From NCBI GenBank assembly GCA_039033415.1, contig JBCCCR010000027.1:1-64000 (forward strand): a stretch of 64,000 nt of DNA. Reading direction: 5' to 3'. Positions within the stretch are counted from its first letter, which is position 1. The number at the start of each line of letters is the position of its first letter. The stretch comes from Pseudomonadota bacterium. Its GTDB lineage: Bacteria; Pseudomonadota; Gammaproteobacteria; Xanthomonadales; SZUA-38. Below, piece after piece: positions 6,501 to 14,577 of this stretch. The translations under genes were made by a program, and so were the position numbers. Below the pieces are notes generated by a model. It saw nothing but the letters and a program-made list of their open reading frames with translations, ran no database searches and had not been told where the DNA came from.

Positions 6501-6950
6501 GTGAAAACTTACGTCTTCGTTTTCCTGATTGTTTATGGCGCCGATTTGAGCGCGTGCATCCGGGCGTCTCATCCGCGGCAGCCAAGCGCGACCGAGTCTA
6601 TGCTCATTCAGGCTGTCATCAGCCACGAGTTTCGTGAGAACGTTCATCTGGAGATGCTCGTCGAATCCAGAGGTTTACCGATTCAAGCTGAGATTGAGGC
6701 GCCACAGAGTCCAGATGAGGTTAGCTTGGCTTGGCTTCTGAAAAAGACGAAGCGGGATTCCGAGCGGCCTTGTGAGGTGGCTGTTCGGGCAACAGTGTGC
6801 ACATCGATTGGACCAAAGCCTGAAGCATCGTTCGTCTACCTGCGAAATTTTCGCTGGTTCTGGTGGGTCGTAAAGGTTAAGGAGTTTGAGAATTTGCATT
6901 CCTGTAAGAATCGACGCACCGAAGCGTTGGATAGGTCCACGGGTCCGTAG
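6501..6950 (+). CDS. Secreted hypothetical protein, 149 aa
   Basis: GTG start at 6501 with a signal peptide (VKTYVFVFLIVYGADLSA) ending just before Cys. The mature protein has four cysteines and a Trp-rich strand (FRWFWWVVKV near residue 115). The early Cys after the signal recalls the family at 3456, but the later motifs are not shared. Function unknown. Confidence 0.6.
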   Translation: MKTYVFVFLIVYGADLSACIRASHPRQPSATESMLIQAVISHEFRENVHLEMLVESRGLPIQAEIEAPQSPDEVSLAWLLKKTKRDSERPCEVAVRATVCTSIGPKPEASFVYLRNFRWFWWVVKVKEFENLHSCKNRRTEALDRSTGP

Positions 6951-6973
6951 GAGGACCGACGAGCGGAGTCGTA

Positions 6974-7666
6974 GTGAACCCTAAGCTAGTCTTATTGCCA
7001 GGTACTGATGGAACCGGGGCGTTGTTCGAACGTTTCTGCGATTTCTGTGAGCTGAAATCAGAGGTGGTGCGCTATCCCACTTCAGAGCCACTCGATTACC
7101 TAGAGCTGGAAGAGATTGTGCTTGCAAAGCTGCCTCAGGCCACGCCGTACCTTTTGGTTGCTGAGTCGTTCTCGGGGCCAATCGCAGTCTCCATCGCCAG
7201 TGCGAACCCGAGCGGCTTAGTAGGGTTGGTTCTATGTGCATCGTTTGTCGTCAACCCAGTGCCATACCTTCGTGTCTTCTCGCCGCTACTCGGAATGCTG
7301 CCCATGTGGTCTCCTTCGGCGATCCTGTCGACCTTGCTTATGGGGCGTTTTCGGACCGAAGCTTTGGTCAAGGAAACTCAAGGCTGTCTCAAGACGGTGA
7401 GTCCGACCGTTTTAAGGCACAGGCTTCAAGCGGTTCTGAACGTAGACTACCGGGAGAAAATGCGTAAAGTAGAGGTTCCGGCAATCTACTTCAGGGCAAC
7501 GGAGGATCGAGTGGTGTCCAAAAGATCCTCGCAGGAATTCATGGATTGCTGCACGCACGGAGAAATAATTGACGTCGAAGCACCTCACTTTTTGCTCCAG
7601 TGCTGCCCGGAAGTAGCGGCAGGTCACATAGAGCGTTTTGCCGAGCGTCACGCTAATGCGCCCTGA
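6974..7666 (+). CDS. Alpha/beta hydrolase, 230 aa
   Basis: GTG start at 6974. The oxyanion motif LLPGTDGTGALF is at residues 7-18, the nucleophile elbow AESFSG (Ser near residue 65) replaces the usual GxSxG first glycine with Ala, the acid is Asp in ATEDRV, and the catalytic His is in EAPHFLLQ. It belongs to the esterase/thioesterase-like branch of small hydrolases; the substrate is unknown. Cytosolic. It stands as a single gene. Confidence 0.85.
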   Translation: MNPKLVLLPGTDGTGALFERFCDFCELKSEVVRYPTSEPLDYLELEEIVLAKLPQATPYLLVAESFSGPIAVSIASANPSGLVGLVLCASFVVNPVPYLRVFSPLLGMLPMWSPSAILSTLLMGRFRTEALVKETQGCLKTVSPTVLRHRLQAVLNVDYREKMRKVEVPAIYFRATEDRVVSKRSSQEFMDCCTHGEIIDVEAPHFLLQCCPEVAAGHIERFAERHANAP

Positions 7667-7736
7667 ATGGTTTCGCGAGTCACCCAATGCTGGCGGAACC
7701 CAATGAGCAAGTTCAATCGTAGGAGATTTCGGTGAG

Positions 7737-8051
7737 ATGACAACGAGTTCCAAAGCTTCCGGTATTGCTCTCCTCGTCTTTTTGGTGTCGCTACCATGGC
7801 TGTCCAGACTTCATGCGCCAGCGGAGCACAAAACCCAAGACGAGGCTCTGCAGGACTTTTATCAGCAAGTTTTCGTAACGCCAGAAAGGATTTTGAGAAG
7901 AAGCACCGGGGCAAGCGTCACGCCGTGTTTGATTGATGGAATGCGCTGCGCGGACCTTTACCCTGAGCCCGTTACGCCCTGTTTGTTGTCTGGTCGTAGA
8001 TGTGACGCCGAGGCACGGGTTACGCTTCTCGAGAGCCGGCCAGAGTACTGA
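7737..8051 (+). CDS. Secreted small protein with repeated VTPC motif, 104 aa
   Basis: ATG at 7737 follows TAGGAG. A signal or anchor occupies residues 8-26. The C-terminal third has a duplicated unit, VTPCLIDGMRCAD and VTPCLLSGRRCDA, each with two cysteines seven residues apart. This suggests two disulfide-closed loops outside the cytoplasm. No family is recognised. A TTTTTTT run follows the stop but without a clear hairpin. Confidence 0.65.
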   Translation: MTTSSKASGIALLVFLVSLPWLSRLHAPAEHKTQDEALQDFYQQVFVTPERILRRSTGASVTPCLIDGMRCADLYPEPVTPCLLSGRRCDAEARVTLLESRPEY

Positions 8052-8216
8052 GGAGGCGTTTTTTTACGAAATGACTGCTTCGTCGTCTTCGCACCGTGGT
8101 ACCTGATATACCCCATTCAGTGAATAATCCCAGACTTACGCATAAGGCGGTGCCGCAGTTAACCAAGTGAGCCACCAGTCGGGTGTTATAACCTTTTAGC
8201 GAAACTAGACGCTTTT

Positions 8217-8489
8217 ATGAATCTCAAGGACGTTACTTTTTTCGTTTCCTCGGGCTGCGTGCTGGCTCTGTTTTATCTCGAGGATATGCCGTCAGGATCG
8301 ATCCTCCGCGCAATGGTGTTGGTCACTCTGGTTGTGCTCCTAGTTGTCAACTGTATTGCGTGGTTTCGACGGATCAAAACGTCACGTCGGGAAGGGCGTG
8401 CAACCCGTGAACGCCTCCTTGCGGAAATCGAGGCGTACTCCAGCGAGGCGTCTAAATCGGCGGAAGACCGCAAGTCCCAAGACATTTGA
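8217..8489 (+). CDS. Small two-helix membrane protein, 90 aa
   Basis: Two hydrophobic segments (residues 7-20 and 31-50) precede a strongly basic then acidic cytoplasmic tail that is probably helical (residues 55-85). Start ATG at 8217. The 165 bp before it contain a decayed attC-like inverted pair around 8140-8190. Function unknown. Confidence 0.6.
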   Translation: MNLKDVTFFVSSGCVLALFYLEDMPSGSILRAMVLVTLVVLLVVNCIAWFRRIKTSRREGRATRERLLAEIEAYSSEASKSAEDRKSQDI

Positions 8490-8556
8490 AACCATTGAGT
8501 CAATACAAAGGGTTAGCGATTGGACCGCAGCGAAGAAAAGTCTTGAGCCGGAACCC

Positions 8557-9075
8557 ATGACGACAAGAATCGAGGCGCATTTAGGTGATATCACAGCCCT
8601 GGAGGTCGACGCGGTAGTCAACGCGGCGAATTCGTCACTGCTTGGTGGTGGCGGCGTAGATGGCGCGATTCACCGTGCCGCCGGTCCAGACCTGCTGCAC
8701 GAGTGTCGCTTGTTGGATGGCTGCAAGACGGGCCAGGCCAAACTGACCAAGGGGTACAACCTGTCGGCCGGTCACATCATTCACACAGTGGGTCCTGTTT
8801 GGCGGGGTGGCCACGAAGGCGAGCCAGAGCTTTTGGAGGCCTGTTACATAAACTCGCTAGGCATCGCCAAAGAGCAGCATTTCTCATCGATAGCGTTTCC
8901 GTGCATAAGCACCGGAATCTATGGATACCCTAAAGCGCTTGCCGTAGAGATTGCCGTGGCGGCGGTTACTTCAGCGACAGCAGAGCAATCCTCGCTGGCT
9001 TTAGTCGAGTTTTGCTGCTTTTCGCAGGAAGATTATGAGCTCTATTTTGAGCGACTCAAAAACGTTGAAACTTAA
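8557..9075 (+). CDS. Macro domain protein (ADP-ribose/O-acetyl-ADP-ribose hydrolase type), 172 aa
   Basis: Macro domains bind ADP-ribose, and the bacterial MacroD-like group removes acetyl or ADP-ribosyl groups. The start at 8557 gives the usual N-terminus. The motifs VDAVVNAANSSLLGGGGVDG (residues 17-36), AGPDLL and ISTGIYGYP cover the ligand-binding loops, with Asn and Asp positioned as in MacroD. Family length is normal. A longer frame from 8344 is an artefact overlapping the upstream gene. Confidence 0.9.
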   Translation: MTTRIEAHLGDITALEVDAVVNAANSSLLGGGGVDGAIHRAAGPDLLHECRLLDGCKTGQAKLTKGYNLSAGHIIHTVGPVWRGGHEGEPELLEACYINSLGIAKEQHFSSIAFPCISTGIYGYPKALAVEIAVAAVTSATAEQSSLALVEFCCFSQEDYELYFERLKNVET

Positions 9076-9095
9076 CGAATTTCGGATCCTGCAGG

Positions 9096-9509
9096 ATGCC
9101 AATCATTTTGTTTAGGGTTTTGCTACTGAGCATTTTCGTCGCTGCCAGTTCGCTTACTCCTGTGAGAGCAAGCTGTGTTAACTATGTTCATGAGGACGCT
9201 CCATACGGGATGCTTATGAGCGGTTACGACTATGTGTTCTCAGGTATCGTCACATCTGCTAATCCGTTTCTGGTTAGTTTCGATGTACACCATGTTTGGG
9301 AAGCGAGCACCGAGCTAGGTAAGAATGCTGTCATGAGCCTTGACCCACAATACTCACGTAGCTTTGCGAAAGGATCTAAATACCTGGTGTTTGCGTCACT
9401 GGTAGAAGGCTATATTAAGATCGAGACCTGTAACCCAACTAAAGAATGGAGTCACGCTGAGAGCATCATCGAATCAGTTGTGGTTCGACTTTATGGAGTA
9501 GGATCGTGA
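9096..9509 (+). CDS. Secreted cysteine-bearing protein of the repeated NTR/TIMP-like family, 137 aa
   Basis: A signal peptide (residues 1-24, ending VRAS) is followed at once by Cys. The segment SCVNYVHEDAPYGMLMSGYDY (split across residues 25-45) is closely matched by the gene at 12426, and KYLVFASLVEGY with a later Cys matches all family members. Predicted periplasmic or exported beta-barrel. The stop overlaps the next gene by 4 bp (GTGA), so the pair is translationally coupled. Confidence 0.75.
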   Translation: MPIILFRVLLLSIFVAASSLTPVRASCVNYVHEDAPYGMLMSGYDYVFSGIVTSANPFLVSFDVHHVWEASTELGKNAVMSLDPQYSRSFAKGSKYLVFASLVEGYIKIETCNPTKEWSHAESIIESVVVRLYGVGS

Positions 9510-9691
9510 TCTACCCGTTACTTCACGTCGGTATATGCGTCTGGCTGATCTGGCTCGGGGGCGCAGAACGCTTGGAGGGAAGCTTCAGCACGATCTTTTT
9601 CATCTACCCGGCCATGACGGCCACAGAATTGAAGTTCTTTGCGTTCCTATCGCTGCTCACCGTTCCTTTTTACCTCGGTCTGGTTGTTTAG
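9506..9691 (+). CDS. Small membrane protein coupled to the upstream secreted protein, 61 aa
   Basis: GTG start in a GTGA overlap with the preceding stop. Two hydrophobic helices (residues 4-18 and 40-60) make it almost entirely membrane-embedded. The coupling suggests it works with, or anchors, the exported protein encoded just before it. No homologous family is recognised. Confidence 0.55.
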   Translation: MIYPLLHVGICVWLIWLGGAERLEGSFSTIFFIYPAMTATELKFFAFLSLLTVPFYLGLVV

Positions 9692-9759
9692 TGTCCTGGT
9701 GCCAGACCGATGGGGAAAATAGAGATGGTCGCCGCTGGCCAACGAAGTCTGTTGAGAAG

Positions 9760-10059
9760 GTGAGTACTTATCAGCAATGCTCTGTAGTGATTATCGGGCT
9801 CTTCTTGGCGGGTTGCGCGTCTGAGCCGGTTGCTCCTTGGGTGCGGTGCGAGAATACGGCCGAATGCGAGATTGAGGTGGGTTACTACTGTGGGGTTGTT
9901 GCTGTCAACGCCGAAAACAAAGCCCCCTTAGTTGAAGACGTCGCAAAGTGGTATGCCAAAAGCTCGGACAGCATGGAGACCTGCGCGAAGCGGAAAGAGC
10001 GGTATGTTCCGCAGTGCCGAAAAGGAAAATGTGAGGCCGTCGTTAGGGATTCGGACTAG
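9760..10059 (+). CDS. Small lipoprotein with five or more cysteines, 99 aa
   Basis: The start is GTG at 9760; the longer frame upstream overlaps the previous gene. A type II signal ends in the lipobox LAGC (Cys near residue 19). The mature part has six cysteines in patterns such as RCENTAECEIEVGYYC and ends CRKGKC, implying disulfides in the periplasm. Function unknown. Confidence 0.65.
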   Translation: MSTYQQCSVVIIGLFLAGCASEPVAPWVRCENTAECEIEVGYYCGVVAVNAENKAPLVEDVAKWYAKSSDSMETCAKRKERYVPQCRKGKCEAVVRDSD

Positions 10060-10143
10060 TTTCGCCGCCACGCGAATGGGTGCAGTAGACTAACGCAAAG
10101 GCAGACTAGCAGCCGCGGATAAATCGCTCATTAGGTAAGGATT

Positions 10144-10413
10144 GTGCTGGAAGGAGTACTTATTCTCCTCAAGATATTTGCCATGGTGTTCGCGCTGATT
10201 GCCGGGATCGCTGTGATCGTCATTGACCTTGCTCCTGAGAAAACATTAGAGGATCGGCGATGGCAGCTTATTGCGGCTCTATTGCTTATCCTTATCCTGG
10301 GAGTTACTGGCGGGTTCCAATTTGCCATGTTCTGGATTGCGGCCGCAGCAATGATGGTTTCGTTCTACCTGGGGTATCGCGACGCCAAGAAAGCGGTTTC
10401 CACCACCTGCTGA
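10144..10413 (+). CDS. Small three-helix membrane protein, 89 aa
   Basis: GTG start at 10144 with GGTAAGG upstream. Hydrophobic segments at about residues 4-27, 43-58 and 62-77, and a short basic C-terminus. Before it, around 10107-10137, the sequence ACTAACGCAAAGGCAG through CTCATTAGG may be a decayed attC. Not recognised. Confidence 0.6.
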   Translation: MLEGVLILLKIFAMVFALIAGIAVIVIDLAPEKTLEDRRWQLIAALLLILILGVTGGFQFAMFWIAAAAMMVSFYLGYRDAKKAVSTTC

Positions 10414-10437
10414 TTATTCCGAAGGTTTCACTCCGCG

Positions 10438-10788
10438 ATGAAAAAGACGGTCATTACGTTGCTCATTGGTGTCCTGTTGGGGGCGGGCGGTATGTACGCG
10501 TTGAGCCTCCGGGCACACCTTGCAATCCTGGATCTAAAAGGCGCTGAGTCTCTTCATCACTCAATATTTAGCTTGGAGCATTACCGGCAGTATGGGATCG
10601 AGCGGCACGAATGGTTCCTAGAGCAGGACGTAAAATGCAAAGTGTCTATGCAAAGGCAAATCAGAGAGGAAAACATCGAGACCTATCCCGGTTGGTTTTA
10701 TTCTCCAAAGCCTGTGCTGACGGGAAAAGCACTGGAAAAGGCTGTGGGCCTGGTCGGCACCGATTTTATCTGTGAGTCGGGCGTCTAG
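10438..10788 (+). CDS. Membrane-anchored hypothetical protein, 116 aa
   Basis: An N-terminal anchor or signal (residues 4-22, VITLLIGVLLGAGGMYALS) is followed by a charged periplasmic domain with Cys near residues 67 and 113. It lies 24 bp after the upstream membrane protein and could be expressed with it. No family recognised. Confidence 0.6.
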   Translation: MKKTVITLLIGVLLGAGGMYALSLRAHLAILDLKGAESLHHSIFSLEHYRQYGIERHEWFLEQDVKCKVSMQRQIREENIETYPGWFYSPKPVLTGKALEKAVGLVGTDFICESGV

Positions 10789-10985
10789 GTCTTAGGCTTA
10801 ATGAGGTAGCTAGGGCTTGACCATAAGGACCGTGTCCGACCGGATCCAACCCGATTATTTGGTTTTGATAGCTCCCGATAGAGTGAAAAGCATTGGGTCA
10901 GGCAGCTCTTGACCCAGTCAGTCACTCTCCGCCGAGTCCTTTCTGATAATGATAGGCTGATGCCAAATGGGATTGGGAGACTACT

Positions 10986-11612
10986 GTGGCTCGTTTTGAA
11001 GATGTGATAACGACCCGAGAGCAATTCCGCTCAATCATGGGAGAGCCTAGCGACAAGGTTACTCGGAAATCCCTTTCCGCATTAGACAAGCATTGCGGTG
11101 TTTTTATTGGTCGAGCGCCGTTTATGTTGATCGCTTCCGCTGATGCAGACGGCAATACTGACGTGTCACCCAAAGGTGACCCAGGTGGCTTCGTCAAGAT
11201 TCTCGATGAGAAGACTCTCGCGATTCCCGATCGTCTGGGAAACAGGAGAGCCGATACGATAGAGAACATTCTTCAGAATCCGAAGGTTGGACTGATTTTT
11301 CTGATTCCTGGAAAGACGGAGACGCTGCGCGTCAGCGGCAAAGCCATGATTGTCCGTGATGCGGTACTGCGTGACTCGATGGCTATGAAGGGCAAGAGCC
11401 CCGACTTCGCCATAGTGGTGACCGTTGAGGAGGCTTTTTTTCATTGCTCCAAATGCATGATTCGCTCGCAACTGTGGCAGTCCGAGCACTGGCCTAGTCT
11501 TGACGGACTGCCTCGTCTCGCTCAGACCATGGTAGATGCAGGCAAGCTTGAACTGACCGAGAGCGAGATGCACGAGATCGTCATAAATGACGAGAGAGAG
11601 CGCCTTTACTAG
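10986..11612 (+). CDS. FMN-dependent PPOX-type flavoprotein, MSMEG_1061-like, 208 aa
   Basis: This split-barrel flavoprotein family resembles pyridoxamine phosphate oxidase; the physiological substrate is unknown. GTG start at 10986. The signature DVSPKGDPGGF at residues 57-67 and IPDRLGNRRADTIENI at 77-92 are the flavin-phosphate-binding segments. Length is normal for the family. The 197 bp before it hold no gene and may contain its promoter. Confidence 0.85.
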   Translation: MARFEDVITTREQFRSIMGEPSDKVTRKSLSALDKHCGVFIGRAPFMLIASADADGNTDVSPKGDPGGFVKILDEKTLAIPDRLGNRRADTIENILQNPKVGLIFLIPGKTETLRVSGKAMIVRDAVLRDSMAMKGKSPDFAIVVTVEEAFFHCSKCMIRSQLWQSEHWPSLDGLPRLAQTMVDAGKLELTESEMHEIVINDERERLY

Positions 11613-11952
11613 CATCTGCCAGCGGCCGCTTCTGGCTGTACTCAGACTTTCGAAGCCCACGTGTGTAGGCTCAGGAATCGACAATTACAGCTACTTGCTA
11701 ATACCAATTTCTCTAGAGTTTGGCGCAAACTAATCCACAAATATCGATCAGCGAAACCTGTTGTGTCGTAGTCTTCAACCTCGAATTATTCAGCATTCAC
11801 GATGTCAGATCCCTTGCTGTCGGAACTAAACAACGAGGTGAGATTGCTAAGGTTCAGCGCTTTGGCTTAAGACCCGCTGGTCTAACGTCTGACAAAGACT
11901 ACACATAAGCCTTGTGCGCGCAGCCGTCCTGGCGAACCCGAGTTGTTGCGTT
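11613..11952. other. 340 bp without a confident gene
   Basis: A 62-residue frame at 11720-11908 has no ribosome binding site and no recognisable composition, so I do not call it. GCCAGCGGCCGCTTCTGGC just after the upstream stop can form a short hairpin and might be a remnant of an attC-like site or a terminator without T-run. Confidence 0.4.
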
Positions 11953-12297
11953 ATGAGGAAATGGGGCAGGCTAGCAACACTTCTGCTTTGTGGCTTGGTT
12001 CTGGTAAAGCTGCTGCCATTGATTTTCATGGTGGCCTTGCATGCGGCCGTTGATTCGGAAGGCGGCATGTTCTTCCATGGAATGCAGGCCATCTTGTTCA
12101 CCCTCGTGACGGCGCCTGTGGCTTTCCTCTCTTCCATAGCTTGGATTCGTGGTATCTCGGTTGCTCGCCGGTCGGGACTGTCGGTCGCGCGGTGGGAGTC
12201 ACTGATTTCCAAGAGCGCCTTGGTCCTCTCTACCGCGGCGATCTTGCTACTGCAGGACTTGTATCGCAACCTGCTGTCGACTTGGCTGACTGCATGA
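11953..12297 (+). CDS. Small three-helix membrane protein, 114 aa
   Basis: The ATG at 11953 (MRKWGRLATLLLCGLVL) is preferred over an upstream non-ATG start. Hydrophobic segments lie at about residues 6-33, 45-66 and 83-102. No motif is seen. Standalone gene in the + strand series; function unknown. Confidence 0.55.
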   Translation: MRKWGRLATLLLCGLVLVKLLPLIFMVALHAAVDSEGGMFFHGMQAILFTLVTAPVAFLSSIAWIRGISVARRSGLSVARWESLISKSALVLSTAAILLLQDLYRNLLSTWLTA

Positions 12298-12425
12298 ATA
12301 TTGGTTGGAAAAGCTAGGAATCACTGAATCAAAAAGCGCTGTTTCGTGTATTGCGACGTAATGGATAGGGTAGCGGTCTAGAATGGCAGCACCCCAGTCC
12401 ACCTCAACCTGCCTTGGGTCAGATC

Positions 12426-12863
12426 ATGAAGCCTCTCCTTAGCCGTTGCTCCATCGTGTTATGCATACTGGTGTTCGAAAACGCCTTCAGCAGCTGTGTA
12501 TACGTGATCAGTGAAGATGCCCCGAACGGCCACCCGGTCGCGGGTTATGATTATGTGTTTGTTGGCACGACAACCTCAGAGGTTTCGGTTTTCACCAATG
12601 GTGACCGGATTCCCGATAGTAAGGAATATCATTTTCGCGTGTCGAAGAAGTGGGCTCCAAAACGAAACATTGGTGCAACGGTCCGCATTCGAACACGGTT
12701 TCCTGCCCGAAGATTTGTACTTTTTGAGGAGTATCTGGTGTTCGGGCGAATCATGGAGGGCGAACTCCGCGCGGGTCTTGGCTGTAGCCCGACGACAACG
12801 CTTGCTGAAGCTGAAGACATTATTCCAGTAGTTGAACGGATCTATGGCTCAGAAAACCGATAG
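12426..12863 (+). CDS. Secreted cysteine-bearing protein of the repeated NTR/TIMP-like family, 145 aa
   Basis: The start at 12426 gives a signal ending near AFSS, then Cys. The segment CVYVISEDAPNGHPVAGYDY matches the 9096 product almost residue for residue, and EYLVFGRIMEGE plus GCSPTTT match the 3456 product. The three are clear paralogues, separated by unrelated genes. Predicted exported; ligand or protease target unknown. Confidence 0.75.
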   Translation: MKPLLSRCSIVLCILVFENAFSSCVYVISEDAPNGHPVAGYDYVFVGTTTSEVSVFTNGDRIPDSKEYHFRVSKKWAPKRNIGATVRIRTRFPARRFVLFEEYLVFGRIMEGELRAGLGCSPTTTLAEAEDIIPVVERIYGSENR

Positions 12864-12977
12864 AGCAATGCTACAAACTATGACTGGCAATCGTATGGCT
12901 TTAACCCGCGGTTCGATAGCTCAAGAATAATGCGTAGGCCTGGCGATGATACGGGCAGGAACGGAGAGAAACTAACT

Positions 12978-13373
12978 TTGGTTAAATTCGGATACACCAT
13001 CACCTACGTTGCTGACGTCGAGAAAGCGTTGTCTTTTTTCGAGGAGGCGTTCGACATGAAGCGTCGGTTCATTACTGAAGAAAATGACTACGGAGAACTG
13101 GATACCGGTCAAACCACGCTGGCGTTTGCATCGCATGGCCTTGGTGCGACCAATTTCTCCGGTGGATACATCAGCGCAACCGACGCCGATCAGCCCTTGG
13201 GTATTGAGATCGCCCTGGCTGCTGAGGATGTGCCTGCCGTCCACGCATCGGCTCTGAATCATGGGGCTATCGAGCTTAAGCCGCCCGAAACCAAGCCCTG
13301 GGGGCAAACGGTTTCTTATGTCAGGTGTCCGTCAGGCATGCTGATTGAGCTCTGTACGCCAATGGCAACGTAG
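12978..13373 (+). CDS. VOC-superfamily glyoxalase/bleomycin-resistance-like protein, 131 aa
   Basis: FGYTITYVADVEKALSFFEE at the start and the repeated beta-alpha-beta-beta-beta layout identify the vicinal oxygen chelate fold. A metal-ligand-type Glu occurs near the C-terminus (MLIELCTP). The TTG at 12978, preceded by GGAGAG with about 9 nt spacing, fits the family start; an ATG at 12930 would add 16 unusual residues. The substrate is unknown; such genes often confer resistance to small toxic compounds. Confidence 0.8.
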   Translation: MVKFGYTITYVADVEKALSFFEEAFDMKRRFITEENDYGELDTGQTTLAFASHGLGATNFSGGYISATDADQPLGIEIALAAEDVPAVHASALNHGAIELKPPETKPWGQTVSYVRCPSGMLIELCTPMAT

Positions 13374-13421
13374 GCCGTTGCGGGCGTTTGGTTTCGGCGC
13401 TGGTTAGAAGGCCGGAGAGCG

Positions 13422-13613
13422 GTGACGGTGAGAAATCGTCTCAAGGCAATTGTCGTTAGTTTTTCGCTGTTTGTAATTATCGTCGCAGGCTGTGCGCCAG
13501 ATCTTGCGCTGCCCACGCAAGGTGAGGCCACGGTTTGTATCCTCAACACCATCTTTCCACTTCATGGAGGCAAAATTGATTCGCAAGCTAATTTCGAGCG
13601 GCTCAGAGTTTGA
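13422..13613 (+). CDS. Possible short lipoprotein, 63 aa
   Basis: GTG start with a basic n-region, hydrophobic stretch and lipobox VAGC near residue 24. The tail after residue 40 overlaps the start of the RidA-like gene by 50 bp in another frame, so the 3' end may be a truncated or fused remnant. It could be a genuine small lipoprotein or a gene fragment. Confidence 0.4.
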   Translation: MTVRNRLKAIVVSFSLFVIIVAGCAPDLALPTQGEATVCILNTIFPLHGGKIDSQANFERLRV

Positions 13614-13959
13614 GTCCAAGATCGGTTATTCACGCGCTGTCGTCGACGGCGACTATGTGTTCGTCTCAGGCACTACCGGCTACAACTACGAGACGATGTC
13701 CATTTCCGATGATGTTGTTGAGCAGGCTGAACAGTGTTTCCGGAACATTCAGGCGGCGCTCCTGGAGGCGGGAAGTTCCATCGAAAATGTTTTAAGGATT
13801 CGCTATCTCTACCCCGACCGATCGGATTTTGAGCCTTGCTGGCCCGTATTTCAGAAACACCTGGGCGATGTCAGACCTGCCGCGACCATGCTGGTCGCAG
13901 GCCTTTTGGACGATGCCATGAAACTGGAAGTTGAGGTGACGGCGAGGCTCAACGCTTAG
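13564..13959 (+). CDS. RidA/YjgF-family protein, 131 aa
   Basis: RidA proteins hydrolyse reactive enamine/imine intermediates. The ATG at 13564 gives the normal family length; GGCACTACCGG-encoded VSGTTGY (residues 35-41) and the Arg in NVLRIRYLY correspond to the active-site region, with EVEVTARL at the C-terminus. Cytosolic trimer expected from the family. Standalone gene in the cassette-like series. Confidence 0.85.
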   Translation: MEAKLIRKLISSGSEFESKIGYSRAVVDGDYVFVSGTTGYNYETMSISDDVVEQAEQCFRNIQAALLEAGSSIENVLRIRYLYPDRSDFEPCWPVFQKHLGDVRPAATMLVAGLLDDAMKLEVEVTARLNA

Positions 13960-14061
13960 GGACACGTCTTCGATTCTCCGATTACCGAGTGTCGTTTCCC
14001 TGCCGCCAATAAAGCCTGAATTCCGCCAATTCGTTGCGCAATGGTAACCCCGTGCGACTAA

Positions 14062-14577
14062 ATGGCACGTTCTTTGGGTATGGCTCAACGAATTCTGACT
14101 CTACTTTTCGGACTGGCCGTGATCTCGGTGACAGCACCTACGTTCGCTTGCAGCTGCCGCTGGCAAGGCACTTTTGAGACCGTTGCGAAAAAGGCGCCTG
14201 TTGTTGTTAAAGCCAAAGTCGTCGGAACCAAGAGTTTTGATCCCGCATTAATAATGGGGCTCGATGAGACCAAGCAAGAAGCGTTTCAAGCTATCGCGGT
14301 AGAGGTAGCTGAAGTCCTAAAAGGCTCGTTCGGGAACTGGAGATTGGAGCTGCTGGGAGACAACGGCTTTGAGTGTCGCCTGTACTTGCTGGCGTCACGT
14401 TTTGTTATAGGAGACGAATACCTTTTTGTCCTGCGGTCCGATTTGCCGACGCAGGAGCTATCGATCTGTGGGGAGCATTGGGTCCGGGTTCAGGGTTCAT
14501 CGTATTTAGGGCAGGATTTAGCGGGGGAGGGATACCAACAGCCTCTCAACCTGCTTCGAGAAAACCTTACGCGATGA
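14062..14577 (+). CDS. Secreted cysteine-bearing protein, distant NTR/TIMP-like relative, 171 aa
   Basis: The signal peptide ends at TFA and is followed by CSC, a Cys-X-Cys start typical of TIMP/NTR-like domains. Later features include VVVKAKVVG, a hydrophobic DEYLFVLRS strand and a Cys in LSICGEH. It is more divergent than the three copies at 3456, 9096 and 12426. An alternative start at 14080 shortens the signal lead. Its stop overlaps the next gene by 4 bp (ATGA). Confidence 0.65.
   Translation: MARSLGMAQRILTLLFGLAVISVTAPTFACSCRWQGTFETVAKKAPVVVKAKVVGTKSFDPALIMGLDETKQEAFQAIAVEVAEVLKGSFGNWRLELLGDNGFECRLYLLASRFVIGDEYLFVLRSDLPTQELSICGEHWVRVQGSSYLGQDLAGEGYQQPLNLLRENLTR

Noticed and set aside
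8052-8070. T-run as a terminator after the VTPC gene
   Set aside because: TTTTTTT is there, but no stable stem precedes it.
11720-11908. 62-residue open frame in an otherwise empty stretch
   Set aside because: No ribosome binding site, no hydrophobic or domain pattern, and it starts right after a gene-free spacer.
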